A DNA stretch of 64,000 nucleotides, taken from assembly GCA_020342235.1 (NCBI GenBank), contig CP073218.1:992001-1056000 (forward strand). The letters are read 5' to 3'. The stretch comes from Saccharomycopsis phalli (Eukaryota; Ascomycota; Saccharomycetes; Ascoideales; Saccharomycopsidaceae). This document shows, piece by piece, positions 30,669 to 40,121 of this stretch. Position 1 is the stretch's first letter, and each line of letters begins with the position of its first letter. The position numbers and the translations under genes were made by a program. The notes under the pieces were generated by a model that did no database searches, was not told the DNA's origin, and saw nothing but the letters and a program-made list of their open reading frames with translations.

Positions 30669-31028
30669 GTGCAGGGACCTATTCGGTACACGGTGCCTTT
30701 TTCATTCTCTCCAGATGTCTCAGTCTATTTTGGTATTGCATGGACAACAAAGATAATGTATTCTCAACAGAGCTCTACGCCGGTCTACAAAAATGCCAAA
30801 AAGCTCATTGAGTCCTATTTGGTCGACTTGTGCGTATCCCCGTGGCCCATTTCCAAAGTAATCACAATGGCCATGGTTCCGCCATGCCGCAATCTGAGAC
30901 ACACCGAGGCAAAATCTAAGCCATTTGACGCCACATGGGGACAATTAGTAAGACAGAAAAATACAATTCGCGTCGCCAGTGGAAGAATATGCCCAAATTG
31001 CCCAGCGGACCAAAAGGCCGGAGCGTAA
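30669..31028 (+). other. Unassigned open frame (possible decayed or spliced gene part)
   Basis: This is the 3' part of a frame that stays open from about 30400. Segments such as VYFGIAWTTKIMY and LIESYLVDLCVSPWP look protein-like. There is no ATG until about 30758. No splice pair with a convincing branch site was found. No family is recognised. It could be the relic of a lost gene next to the Rho-like pair. Confidence 0.2.
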
Positions 31029-31224
31029 AGTGGGGCATGTTTACAGTGGAGACAGCCGCGAATGTGCTTCCAAATACGGGCGTAAAAGAGCCAGACAATG
31101 TAGCTTCTCCATCATTGGGGATCAATCTTCTGCCGATGACAAAGTACATGACGCATATGCCACTCCCGGTGAACCATTATTCACATTGCAAGCTGTTACA
31201 CGGACCCAAGGGTATCCAAAATAA
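30979..31224 (+). other. Unassigned open frame upstream of Rho-like gene 1
   Basis: About 81 codons, with segments such as YAQIAQRTKRPERK and DAYATPGEPLFTLQAV, open from about 30955 and lacking a good start. The even amino acid composition suggests former or spliced coding sequence. It ends 31 nt before the ATG of the first Rho-like gene. Not recognised. Confidence 0.2.
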
Positions 31225-31255
31225 ATAAACTTGCAAATCCTGTTTTCCCATTGCA

Positions 31256-31858
31256 ATGTCAAGACGGAAAAAACTAACTGCCGTGGGAGATGTTTCACTG
31301 GGCAAGTCTGGGATCTTGCGAAATTTCATCGCCAGTACGTTCGACGTACCAGCAGGATATTTGGACACCACGCTTGAGTACTTTGACTTTGAGACCAAGG
31401 TCGATGGTAAGGAGATTGAAATACAGTTTATAGACACGGGATACTCCAGGCTACGGCCTACGTACTATAGAGAGGAGGTGGACGTAATCTTGCTAGTGTT
31501 TAGCGTGGTGAACCCCAAGTTGTTTGAAGATATTGAGGGAGTGATTCTCCCCGAAGTGCGGCACTTTTGTCCTGGAGTTCCTGTGATTCTCGTAGGCAAT
31601 CGGATCAACTTGCGAAACGATCCCAAGACGGTGGAGGTTTTGAAGCGGTTTTCCATGACCCCGATTCTGTCATACCAGGGCCAGGATTTGGCAGACAAGC
31701 TCAGTATTCCGTATTTTGAGACGGCTGATAGTGGTGAAGGAGTGCGATCGCTATTGGAAACTGCTACCTTATTGGCCATTAACCATGTGAGGCCAACCAA
31801 GCGGAAATGTGTGCTTCAGTCGTTAAAATTGTTAATTTACAAGCTTATTGTAAGGTGA
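31256..31858 (+). CDS. Atypical Rho-family GTPase-like protein 1
   Basis: 200 aa. The P-loop GDVSLGKS (residues 11-18) is intact. Other GTPase motifs depart from Rho consensus: switch II is DTGYSRLRP (60-68) with no AGQ, so the catalytic Gln is absent. The guanine-specificity motif reads GNRIN (114-118) where TKxD is usual, and the SAK region is ETADSGEG. The LR.D segment and insert-like region after 119 are Rho features. The C-terminus is basic and hydrophobic (LLIYKLIVR) and has no CAAX box, so prenylation is not expected. It is a tandem paralogue of the gene at 33202-33810 in the same orientation, 1.3 kb away. It may bind nucleotide without normal hydrolysis or specificity. Function unknown. 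Confidence 0.75.
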   Translation: MSRRKKLTAVGDVSLGKSGILRNFIASTFDVPAGYLDTTLEYFDFETKVDGKEIEIQFIDTGYSRLRPTYYREEVDVILLVFSVVNPKLFEDIEGVILPEVRHFCPGVPVILVGNRINLRNDPKTVEVLKRFSMTPILSYQGQDLADKLSIPYFETADSGEGVRSLLETATLLAINHVRPTKRKCVLQSLKLLIYKLIVR

Positions 31859-33201
31859 TGTTCAATTGGTGAGCATAGTCATGTCATGTTTTCAGCCACG
31901 GGTTGGGAATGGTAATTTATGGTGGAGTGTCTTCTCTTTTAATGTATAATTTGTTTTGAATATGGTGATTGAGTGTAGTGTTGGAAGTATTACCTTGGAC
32001 GAGTTTCAATAGATACAGTCTGTAAAACTCCGCAAGTTAAGCTTTCGGAGTAGGCATTTGTTTCAGTTTATGATCTGGGTGTGTAGCTACAAGATTAAGC
32101 TGAGCAATGCCAGGTGACTGGCTACAAACAACCAATGGACGGCATTGGTTTAGTGGTCCAAAGAATTTACATGGATATATTTAGCCAGTGTGTAATATGA
32201 TCCTGGGTGTCAATATGCAGGGCTGGTGGATGGAATGTTCTGGAAGTGCCGGTAATTATAAAAGCGGCTTGGTGATTGCAGAGAAGATGGGATTTACATT
32301 ACTTTCTATAAGCAATTAGACGATATTGGTGGTAACAAGGGCATGACGAGGTTATTATGGCAATAGGCATGTCACATAGACTAGTATTATTACACACTTG
32401 TCACATTGTTTGTCACATAGACTAGTATTATTACACACTTGTTACATTGCTTGTCACATAGACTAGCCCATTGACTAGCCACATTGACTAGCATTATCAC
32501 ATTACTTGTCACATTGATTTGCCACATTGACTAGCATTATCACATTACTTGTCACATTGATTTGCCACATTGACTAGCATTATCACATTGACTAGTCATT
32601 GACTTGTCACATTAACTAGCGTAATCACATTGCTTGTCATTAACTAGCATTATCACATTGCTTGTCATTAACTAGCATTATCACATTGCTTGTCATTAAC
32701 TAGCATTATCACATTGCTTTTCATTGACTTGCCACATCCATCAACTAGTATTGTCACACTCACATGGCTCTGGAATATGAGACATTTGGCAAATCTTATC
32801 TACTAGCCAACGGCGCCGTCGAAGTATAAATACAGCACGATTCTACAACCCAATGAATCTCCGCGCGATTTTGGACACATCACGAGCTTGTGCGAACGGA
32901 GACTTTGGGCAAGATTGCTATATCCACGGAAGACTAGTTGCAAAAATTATAACATGACAATGACAGCCCCAAGACAAAACACGCTTGGATTTGCGGACAC
33001 CAAGTCGGGATCTTTGTCCCCTGGGCCGAGGAACCTTGAGCCATTGTTACTAGTGGTTCAGTTTACTTGGCCATGTGCGAAGGAGTAGGGTGACTATGCT
33101 GGATCAGGCTTAGCAGGTGACCTGTGACAAGGTGTATATTTCCCCCAAGGCCTATTTATAGTTTCTGGTTTTTAACACTTGACACATTTACACTTGGGGA
33201 A
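31859..33201. other. Intergenic region with tandem repeats between the Rho-like genes
   Basis: 32390-32740 carries many imperfect copies of a roughly 28-bp unit (CATTGCTTGTCATTAACTAG type). A TATAAATA box near 32824 and CTATTTATAG near 33152 could serve as core promoters; the second is about 45 nt before the downstream ATG. A small frame around 32953-33088 is not convincing. Confidence 0.6.
32390..32740. repeat. About 28-bp degenerate tandem repeat
   Basis: Repeated units of TTGTCACATTGACTAGCATT and TTGTCATTAACTAGCATTAT type, about ten copies. No coding content. Confidence 0.85.
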
Positions 33202-33810
33202 ATGGCGCAGGAGAGAATAAACTTGGCGGCAGTTGGCGACGGCGCAGTGGGACTTACGGCTCTTATGAAAAAATACATGGACGGCACGTTTGACCAGAAC
33301 TTGTATGTGCCAACGGTATTTGACAACTATGACACCGAGGTCGAACTTGACGGGAGAAAAGTCCCAGTGCAGTTCAGAGATACTGCCGGCCAGGAAGAGT
33401 ATACCGGGATCCGTGAGCTCTGTTATCCGGGTGTCGACGTGGTTCTCATTGTGTACGCGGTGAACCAGGCAGATTCGCTCATCAACATTGAGCAGCTTTG
33501 GGTCCCCGAAGTGCGGCGCTGTTGCGAGGGTGTTCCTGCGATTTTGGTTGCCGCGAAGTTGGACTTGCGGCAGGAGTATGAGCTGGCTCCAAATCCCAGT
33601 GGGCCGGTGCCGATCTCGTACGAGGAAGGGAAGCGATGTGCGGACAAGTTTGGGCTTCCGTACATTGAGACGTCGGCAGTGACTGGCGAGAACGTGGAGA
33701 AGATGTTTCAGATGGCGGTGCGGATGGCGATGTCGAATCTGCGGCGGTCGAAACGCAAGGCCAAGCGGGAGTCGCTCAAGAGTTCGTTTTCCAACTTGAT
33801 CAAGAGGTGA
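33202..33810 (+). CDS. Atypical Rho-family GTPase-like protein 2 (P-loop Lys missing)
   Basis: 202 aa from the ATG at 33202; the frame extends further upstream, but this start matches Rho N-termini. It is clearly Rho-like: YVPTVFDNY switch I (35-43), DTAGQEEYTGIRELCYP switch II (60-76), AKLD (118-121) and ETSAVTGENV (156-165). The P-loop reads GDGAVGLT (12-19): the invariant Lys is Leu18, encoded by CTT and so independent of the CTG code. Loss of this Lys normally abolishes tight GTP binding. The C-terminus is polybasic (RRSKRKAKRE) but ends NLIKR with no CAAX cysteine. It may be a pseudo-GTPase binding membranes electrostatically or titrating Rho partners. It is paired with the gene at 31256-31858. 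Confidence 0.85.
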   Translation: MAQERINLAAVGDGAVGLTALMKKYMDGTFDQNLYVPTVFDNYDTEVELDGRKVPVQFRDTAGQEEYTGIRELCYPGVDVVLIVYAVNQADSLINIEQLWVPEVRRCCEGVPAILVAAKLDLRQEYELAPNPSGPVPISYEEGKRCADKFGLPYIETSAVTGENVEKMFQMAVRMAMSNLRRSKRKAKRESLKSSFSNLIKR

Positions 33811-33929
33811 GTGGTGGTGAGTGGTGGTTAGTGGTTGAGTGGTCTGCAAGGACAAATAATATTGCTATTGTGATGCAATTTCATTGGCTTAAACATGCCA
33901 TTGTCTAGATATGGTGTAGAGTTGGAAAT

Positions 33930-34095
33930 ATTAGTTGAAGTACTAGTTGGAATACTAGTTGGAATACTAGTTGGAGAATGTGTAGTTGGAAATTCTAGTT
34001 GAAATTCTAGTTGAAATTCTAGTTGAAATTGTGTAGTTGAAATTCTAGTTGAAATTCTAGTTGAAATTCTGATTGAAATTCTGATTGAAATTCTA
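33930..34095. repeat. 12-bp tandem repeat
   Basis: About a dozen units of GTTGAAATTCTA and the variant GTTGGAATACTA. Confidence 0.85.
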
Positions 34096-34504
34096 CATTG
34101 CCATATTTGGTATGCTTTGACACGGGCAGAGTTTAGCATAGCTCAGCATACAGTTTAAACTTCACCACATTTTATAGCCTCGCGTAAAACAGATTTGGAT
34201 TTGGCCAGAACAATGGATTTGGTCAACTTTGCTGGTACCTAGTTTTAATTCCAGTCGCATTGGTCTGCCTGAAGCCAGTGAGAGACTGCTAGGCGTGATT
34301 ATATTCTGGAAAAAGGGCAGCTGACTGGACTTGGACGAGTTTTGGTATAATTGCCAAGGTAATGGATTATGGATTCGGCAAACGTGCTCAAAGCATCCTC
34401 ACAATATCAAGCCATTTATTAGCAAATACCCATGACTTACAACATTCATTGACTAGAAAACGTCATTACAATTGCATTGGAATTAACAGAAATCTGTGTT
34501 TTGA

Positions 34505-34632
34505 AATATATACTGGCCATGTGTGTATACTGACCATGAGTGTATACTGACCATGAGTGTATACTGACCATGAGTGTATACTGACCATGATGTATACTGA
34601 CCATGATGTATACTGACCATGATGTATACTGA
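34505..34632. repeat. 16-17-bp tandem repeat
   Basis: About eight units of CCATGAGTGTATACTGA or CCATGATGTATACTGA. Confidence 0.9.
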
Positions 34633-35329
34633 CCGTATATATTGTTTATGGCCCATCTTGGAGTATTGCATTTACAACACGACACTAATTATGGTAATTT
34701 GCCGTCACCATACTTGAAACGTGAGCAGATATACATACAAAGCTCAATGAGTGCCTTCTCAGATACCACAATCCGATTAGGTGCCAAAGAAAATGGCCGA
34801 GAGTAAGCAGCCTTGGCAGAAACAGTCACATTGTACAATGAGAACCTCCCAAGACATAAAAACTCAAGAATAAGACATCAAAGCTCGAGAATAAGACATT
34901 AAATCTCGAGAATAATACATCCAAGCTCGAGGAATAACACATCAAAGACTCGAAACGTGTCAGTATGTGATGATTTCGTCATACACGTCCAGTATACACT
35001 AGGGCTAGAATTGTTTTGAAAATAGATAGACTAGATCGTGCAAATGGAATAGACATGGTAGAAAGTCTGTCGACTAAATCAGTACACATGGTAATTGAGC
35101 TGCCATGCTTTTGGCATGACCTCATGTGACTATAGCCTTGTACTGTTGACATTGTGTGCTACTTTTTAATGTCACATTTTTGAATGATTGTACCATGGAA
35201 AAATGAGCTGGCAATGGGAAGCATTGCTTGCTACTAGACTATACTGGAGAGGAGACTGCACCTGGGCAAATTAGAATGGGAAGCAATGGCACTAATCAGA
35301 AGGAAATCACTACAGAGGAATAATATTTT

Positions 35330-35720
35330 TAGTAGGGCCATAGCTATACTAGCTCAGAGATTTATACTAGCTCAGAGATTGGTGCTTCACCATCTACTAA
35401 GAATGGCTATGCAGTTGTCAAAAGAAATCAGTCACAGAGAGAAACTCCAACTAGTACTGGCGAATATGTAGAGTAATTGGCATTGGAAAAGCGTTACGCT
35501 ATCGCCTAGACAAATGGTGATACTAGCCAACTCGAGTCCATAGCACTAGCACCGTAGCCTTTTAATGTACTGTAGAGACAGGGAATCTACCAGTCCATCA
35601 TAAATGAGTAGAATCCTACACTTTTTTAATCTTTGCCTTGTCTGAGACGGCTCAATTCGTAGTGGTGATTTCATCACTACAGAGTGGTTGTGATTTATTT
35701 CATTTCCACATCTCATGGGG
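35330..35720. repeat. Dispersed repeat family copy
   Basis: It shares GGCTATAGCTATACTA, a CAGAGGAGATTTATACT-like segment and a GAGTAGAATCCTA segment with 36400-36760 and, in part, with 19715-19900, 44640-44935 and 45590-46170. No coding capacity was seen. It may be a non-coding retroelement part or a short interspersed element; ends not defined. Confidence 0.5.
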
Positions 35721-36235
35721 TAGTGAGTAGGATCTGAGTTGGCAGTAGTGTTGGAACGAAGGTTATATTCATTCTGTATTTAGCCATGTATTGTCACCAG
35801 AAGCACAGTGTGACGAGTATAATTTCACTCTAAACACCTGTGGCGGAATTGTTGAACAAGTCCATTATAACTAAGCTGATTTACGATTCTACTCGTCTGT
35901 TCTAGACGGGTTTCCCTTTTGCTACAGCACGTTAGGAGGGCTGAAAACTTTAATGTGAGAGTGTTGGTGTTTTTAATGTGACTGGTTATTGGTTATGCGA
36001 GAAGCCTGGCCATCCTTGGATAATGCAATTCGCCCGGTGAATCTCGTGACAATGGCGCAAGACTGGTCGAGTCTGTTATTGCTCGTTTTCGAGACTATGG
36101 TATTGTCTTTTGAGACTTTTGTGGGGCAGTTGGCGGGCTCGAACTCAGTCACTAACTCATGATGTGCCCTCCACAAGTCATGAGGTGGAAGGAGTGGAAG
36201 TGTGGTTGTATGCTTCTGAGTGGAGTGAAATTGTG

Positions 36236-36360
36236 ATTAATATAGTATTCTCAGGATGGAGTGAGAGTATGATGTATTACAGTATCTCAGAATGGAGTGA
36301 GAGTATGATGTATTACAGTATCTCAGAATGGAGCGAAAGTATGATGTATTACAGTATGGT
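36236..36360. repeat. 36-bp tandem repeat, about 3 copies
   Basis: Units containing GAGAGTATGATGTATTACAG followed by TATCTCAGAATGGAGT. A frame across it is an artefact of the repeats. Confidence 0.9.
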
Positions 36361-36399
36361 CCAGAATGGACTTGGAAGAAAATGGTATTGTATTATTTT

Positions 36400-36760
36400 A
36401 TTCAAGGCTATAGCTATACTAGGCTTCCAGAGGAGATTGATACTTTGCCGTCTACTACCAAGGACGGTGCTGCTATGTAGTCGTTGAAAGAAAACTCTGC
36501 AACAGAGATAAACTTTTGACTAGAGCTTGTAAATGTCTAAGGTAATGAGCATTGAAGGGGCAATGAGTTTTTCGCCTAGATCTTTGGAGGTGACTTTAGC
36601 CACTTCCCAGGGTACTAGCACGCTTCTCCTCCTAACGAGTTGTAGCCAAAAGGAAAACACCAGTTCAGCACAGATGAGTAGAATCCTATAAGATTGTCAA
36701 GCTTTGCCTTATCTGAAAAATAGACACAGGCTTCATTAGTGTTGGTAATTTCTTGGTGTA
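36400..36760. repeat. Dispersed repeat family copy
   Basis: Strongly similar to 19715-19900 in its first 190 bp (TAGCTATACTA, TACTTTGCCGTCTAC, TTGACTAGAG, GGGGCAATGAG) and to 35330-35720 in its second half. A copy of a repetitive element; no frame of note. Confidence 0.6.
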
Positions 36761-36768
36761 TTTGTGCT

Positions 36769-36953
36769 TGGGCTCGAAAGCCTAATAGTGCTGGGCTCCA
36801 AAGCCTAATAGTGCTGAGCTCCAAAGCCTAATAGTGCTGGGCTCCAAAGCCTAATAGTGCTGAGCTCCAAAGCCTAATAGTGCTGGGCTCCAAAGCCTAA
36901 TAGTGCTGGGCTCCAAAGCCTAATAGTGCTGGGCTCCAAAGCCTAATAGTGCT
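36769..36953. repeat. 23-bp minisatellite, 8 copies
   Basis: Eight almost identical head-to-tail units containing GGGCTCCAAAGCCTAATAGT, with GGG/GAG variation. The near identity suggests recent expansion. Confidence 0.95.
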
Positions 36954-37328
36954 GGGCAGGTAAAGTTATGGAAAACAGATGGTTTGGCATCCTCACATTT
37001 GTCGTATGATGGGCTCGGTTCGGCATTGAGTCAAGTCTTGGTTTTATGTGAAACTAGGCTTTGGCCGCTGAGGAGTTGGCTGGTTTTGCTTAGAGCTCGT
37101 TTGGGCCCAGTTAGGGCTTCCATGGGCATGATAGGTCATGGGATATTGTTGGAGAGGGATTGTCGCACCTAGGGAACTTGGGATTGCATCAGGTTAAGCT
37201 GTTCTTGATGGTGTTTGATGTCGTAATCTAGCGTTTCTCTCAATGGCATCCATATCTTACTATTGTAAATATGTTACTACTTGTTACTATTCTAGCTATT
37301 TCCTGTCCTATTTATATTCTCTTCTGAG

Positions 37329-37565
37329 ATGCCTTCAGTTACCTTTAACCTATGGGATCCTTGTCAGAATAATCCTTCTAGGTTATGCGATCCTAATCAA
37401 GATGACCTCCTTCAACAAGATTCTTGTCAGAATAATCCTTCTATGTTATGCGATCCTAATCAAGATGACCTCCTTCAAACATTTGATACCAAGATTTTTC
37501 CCTTTGAAGTTGGCTACTCAGGCTCGAAACTTTCTTTGGGCCAGCCAAAGCCTGTGATTTATTAA
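37329..37565 (+). CDS. Small hypothetical protein with two internal repeats
   Basis: 78 aa from an ATG. Residues about 11-49 contain two copies of a 20-residue unit (CQNNPSRLCDPNQDDLLQ type), encoded by a near-identical DNA duplication of about 63 bp at 37366-37480. The preceding ATTTCCTGTCCTATTTATAT resembles the sequence just after the solo LTR at 5359-5574, so it may be the start of a retroelement gag relic rather than a gene. Not recognised. Confidence 0.25.
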   Translation: MPSVTFNLWDPCQNNPSRLCDPNQDDLLQQDSCQNNPSMLCDPNQDDLLQTFDTKIFPFEVGYSGSKLSLGQPKPVIY

Positions 37566-37856
37566 AGTATGTACTCTCAGAATGGGTGGAAGAAATGGTT
37601 GGTTATAGTTATTTCAATCAGGAGTGAATGTGATTTATAGTATGGACCAGAAGAGTAAATGGTTGGTTATAGTTGTATCATTCAGGAGTATGGTTGGTTA
37701 TATTTGTCTCATTCAGAAGGAGTATTTATAGTATGCATGCTCCATCTGAGCATGATTATTAAACATATACTCAAAATCAAATTGCACATGTGATTTTATT
37801 ACAGTACATGCCCTGGCCTGGTTTTTTGGTCTTTGCAGTTTACGTCCCTCGTGGCA

Positions 37857-37864
37857 TCACGTGA
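37857..37864. promoter_or_regulatory. TCACGTGA palindrome upstream of CDC14
   Basis: The palindrome ends 40 nt before the CDC14 ATG at 37905, the same spacing as at RRG1 and close to FMP27. Confidence 0.5.
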
Positions 37865-37904
37865 CCACTGATATTTGTTGTTTGTTTGTTTTTGTTTCAA
37901 CGAC

Positions 37905-39581
37905 ATGGCCAAGAACAGCGGTGTACCAGTGATTGAGTTCCTCAAAGGTAAGTAGACTACGACTCCGGGCATACTAATCTCAGGCAGGATATACCTAGGC
38001 GCGTACAACTTTGCGCCGGCCAACACCGACGAGTTGGTGTACTTCACTGTGGAAGACCACTTGCCCTACAACTCGTTCCACTTGGACTTTGGGCCGCTCC
38101 ACATTGGTCACCTCTACCGGTTTGCGGTGGTGCTTCACAATATTTTGAACGACGATGCGAATCAGGGCAAGGCGATTGTGCTTTACTCGAGCACGGGACC
38201 AAAGGAGCGGGCCAACGCGGCGTGCCTCTTGTGCTGCTACATGGTGCTTGTGCAGTCGTGGTCGCCGCACCAGGTGCTCCAGCCGATCTCGCAGATAGTG
38301 CCGCCGTTGCTGGCGTTCCGCGACGCAGGGTACTCGCAGGCAGACTTTGAGATCACAATCCAGGACGTGGTGTACGGCGTGTGGCGCGCCAAGGAGCGCG
38401 GGCTTTTGGACTTGACTGCATTCAACTTGGAGGAGTTTGAGCAGTACGAGCGGGTGGACCAGGGGGATTTGAACGTGTTGGGCCACGACTACGTGGCGTT
38501 TGCGTCGCCGCAGCAGAAGCCCGGCCCGCTCAACGAGCCGTTCAAGAAGGTGTTGGCGTTCTTCAAGCAGCAGGACGTCCAGGTGGTGGTGCGGCTCAAC
38601 AGCCACTTGTACAGCGCGCAGGAGTTCACCAAGCGCGGCATCAAGCACATTGACATGATCTTCGACGACGGCACGTGCCCGACCATGGAGTTTGTCCAGC
38701 AGTTTATCGGCGTCTGCGAGCGCGTCATCGCCGACCGCGGCAAGGTCGCAGTGCACTGCAAGGCCGGCTTGGGCCGCACCGGTTGCCTCATTGGCGCCCA
38801 CCTCATCTACACCCACGGGTTCACTGCCAACGAGTGCATCGCCTACATGCGCATGATCCGCCCTGGCATGGTTGTGGGCCCGCAGCAGCACTGGCTCTAC
38901 TTGAACCAAAACGAGTTCCGCGCTTGGAAGTATACAATGGCTTTGGATACCGCGCCACGTGACTCGTTGGCCGGGTACCCCAGCCTCATCTCCTACGACG
39001 CGTTCCGCGCCAAGGGACGCGCCCACTCGCCTTCCGTCGCCAAACGGCGCGTCTCAGGCCGCATGAAGAAGTCCGTCCACACAGCAGTGCCGATAACCAG
39101 CCCGGGCCAGCCCCGCAAGGGAGACAACGGTCGATATGTGTCCAAGTCGTTTGCGACAAACTCCGACGAGGACTATGAGGACATTGACGAGCAGCGCGAG
39201 ATGTCCATGGACAAGGAAAACAGCTCCTCGCCGCCGGAAAACAAGCCCCCAGTGAGGCTGGCCGCCCTCGACAAAAAGGAGCCGTTCACCGTGCGCCAGG
39301 ACGACAAATCCGCGCCGCCAACCCCGAACGAGCGCCGTCGCAGCCGTGTCAGCCAGTCTCCACAATCCTCGTGGCGCGTTCTCCGCTCCATCACCTCCCC
39401 GCCAAACTCCAACAAGAAGCTGCCCAAGCCGGCCGATTCGCAGGATCTGGACGACGTACCAAAATCCCGTAGCCGCTCGGGCGCTCGAGTCCGCAACAGG
39501 TTGGCCAGCCAGTCGGTGGTGACTGATCCGATTATATCGAGCAGCACCATCCAGAAGATGAGGCCAAAGAAGGCAAAGTGA
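37905..39581 (+). CDS. CDC14: Dual-specificity phosphatase Cdc14, spliced
   Basis: Cdc14 reverses CDK phosphorylation at mitotic exit and is held in the nucleolus until anaphase in budding yeast. Exon 1 (37905-37947) encodes MAKNSGVPVIEFLK. A 36-nt intron (37948-37983) follows, and exon 2 runs to 39581, giving 546 aa. Joining yields EFLKGRIYLGAYN, matching the conserved Cdc14 start. The signature HCKAGLGRTG has catalytic Cys273 and Arg279, and the general acid is Asp243 in FDDGTCP, 30 residues before the Cys as in the family. FRDAGYSQADFEITIQDVVY and WLYLNQNEFR are near-invariant Cdc14 segments. The tail is Ser/Arg-rich and disordered and includes TSPGQPRKG, also present in yeast Cdc14. Confidence 0.96.
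37948..37983 (+). other. 36-nt spliceosomal intron in CDC14
   Basis: GTAAGT donor, TACTAAT branch site at 37972-37978 and CAG acceptor 5 nt later. Removal restores the conserved Cdc14 N-terminus in frame, and exon 1 alone cannot continue. Extremely short for a yeast intron. Confidence 0.88.
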
Positions 39582-39755
39582 GTGCATGGCACGGTGTGCA
39601 TATGCGGCTGTCTACAGACTGTTAATCTACGCGAACAATGCCCTGTTTTAATGTAGAATTGATGTGGATGACCATGAGATTGTGTGGGGGCCATGCGATT
39701 ATGTGGTCACGTGTTTATCATGCAGTCTCACCATCCACCTCACCATCTCATTCCA

Positions 39756-40121
39756 TGTAATAAAGAAAATAAAGAGTCACCCAAAAATTCATTCACCGCC
39801 TGTTTGGCTCTCAGGAAATGGCCTAGCAAAGTCCATCTCCTCTCAACCAAAGTAGCACCACGTCTTCTCATGACCTCTGATCATTGCCAAGTCTTTATTG
39901 CTCTCCTTGAAACGTCCTTTTCTTTGTTTTTCCTTTGTTTTTCTTTTATGTTTGCTTTTGACCCAATATCCTAGTCAAGGCAATGGTCTAGTCAAGTCCA
40001 TTCCTTGACCAATGAATGTGTCGCACCTTTTCCCGATATAAATAGCAAGTCTATTCTCTGAATAGTTGAGCGAATATATTTTAGCTATTTACAAAACTCG
40101 TATCCTAATTATTATATTACA
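39756..40121 (+). mobile_element. Solo LTR, TGTAATA family, 366 bp
   Basis: It begins TGTAATAAAG and ends ATTATATTACA. The flanking pentamers are TTCCA and ATCCA, a near match. It is similar to 8140-8465 throughout and to the LTRs at 18060-18433 and 28307-28494 at the 3' end. About 650 bp downstream have decayed, possibly gag-derived sequence and no intact frame. A broken fossil of moderate age. Confidence 0.65.

Larger units (their letters stand above)
29907..31255. other. Intergenic region with unassigned, possibly decayed reading frames
   Basis: 30295-30420 is a CCTATTCATTCCTACAC-type repeat. From about 30400 to 31028 a plus-strand frame stays open without an early ATG. Another plus frame, ending at 31224, is open from about 30955. 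Both have protein-like composition but neither is recognised. See the separate entries. Confidence 0.5.
33811..37904. other. Long repeat-rich intergenic region upstream of CDC14
   Basis: Arrays: 33930-34095 (GTTGAAATTCTA, 12 bp), 34505-34632 (CCATGAGTGTATACTGA), 34860-34950 (CTCGAGAATAAGACATCAAA), 36236-36360 (36 bp) and 36769-36953 (23 bp). Dispersed repeats lie at 35330-35720, 35758-36180 and 36400-36760. One small frame at 37329-37565 is listed separately. No confident gene before CDC14. Confidence 0.6.

Noticed and set aside
36769-36953. Possible CRISPR array
   Set aside because: Units are directly adjacent with no spacers, in a eukaryotic genome. It is a minisatellite.
37995-39026. 343-codon minus-strand open frame
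   Set aside because: Exactly antisense to CDC14, whose sense protein has catalytic motifs. The antisense product is a Val/His/Leu-rich shadow caused by GC-rich codon use.
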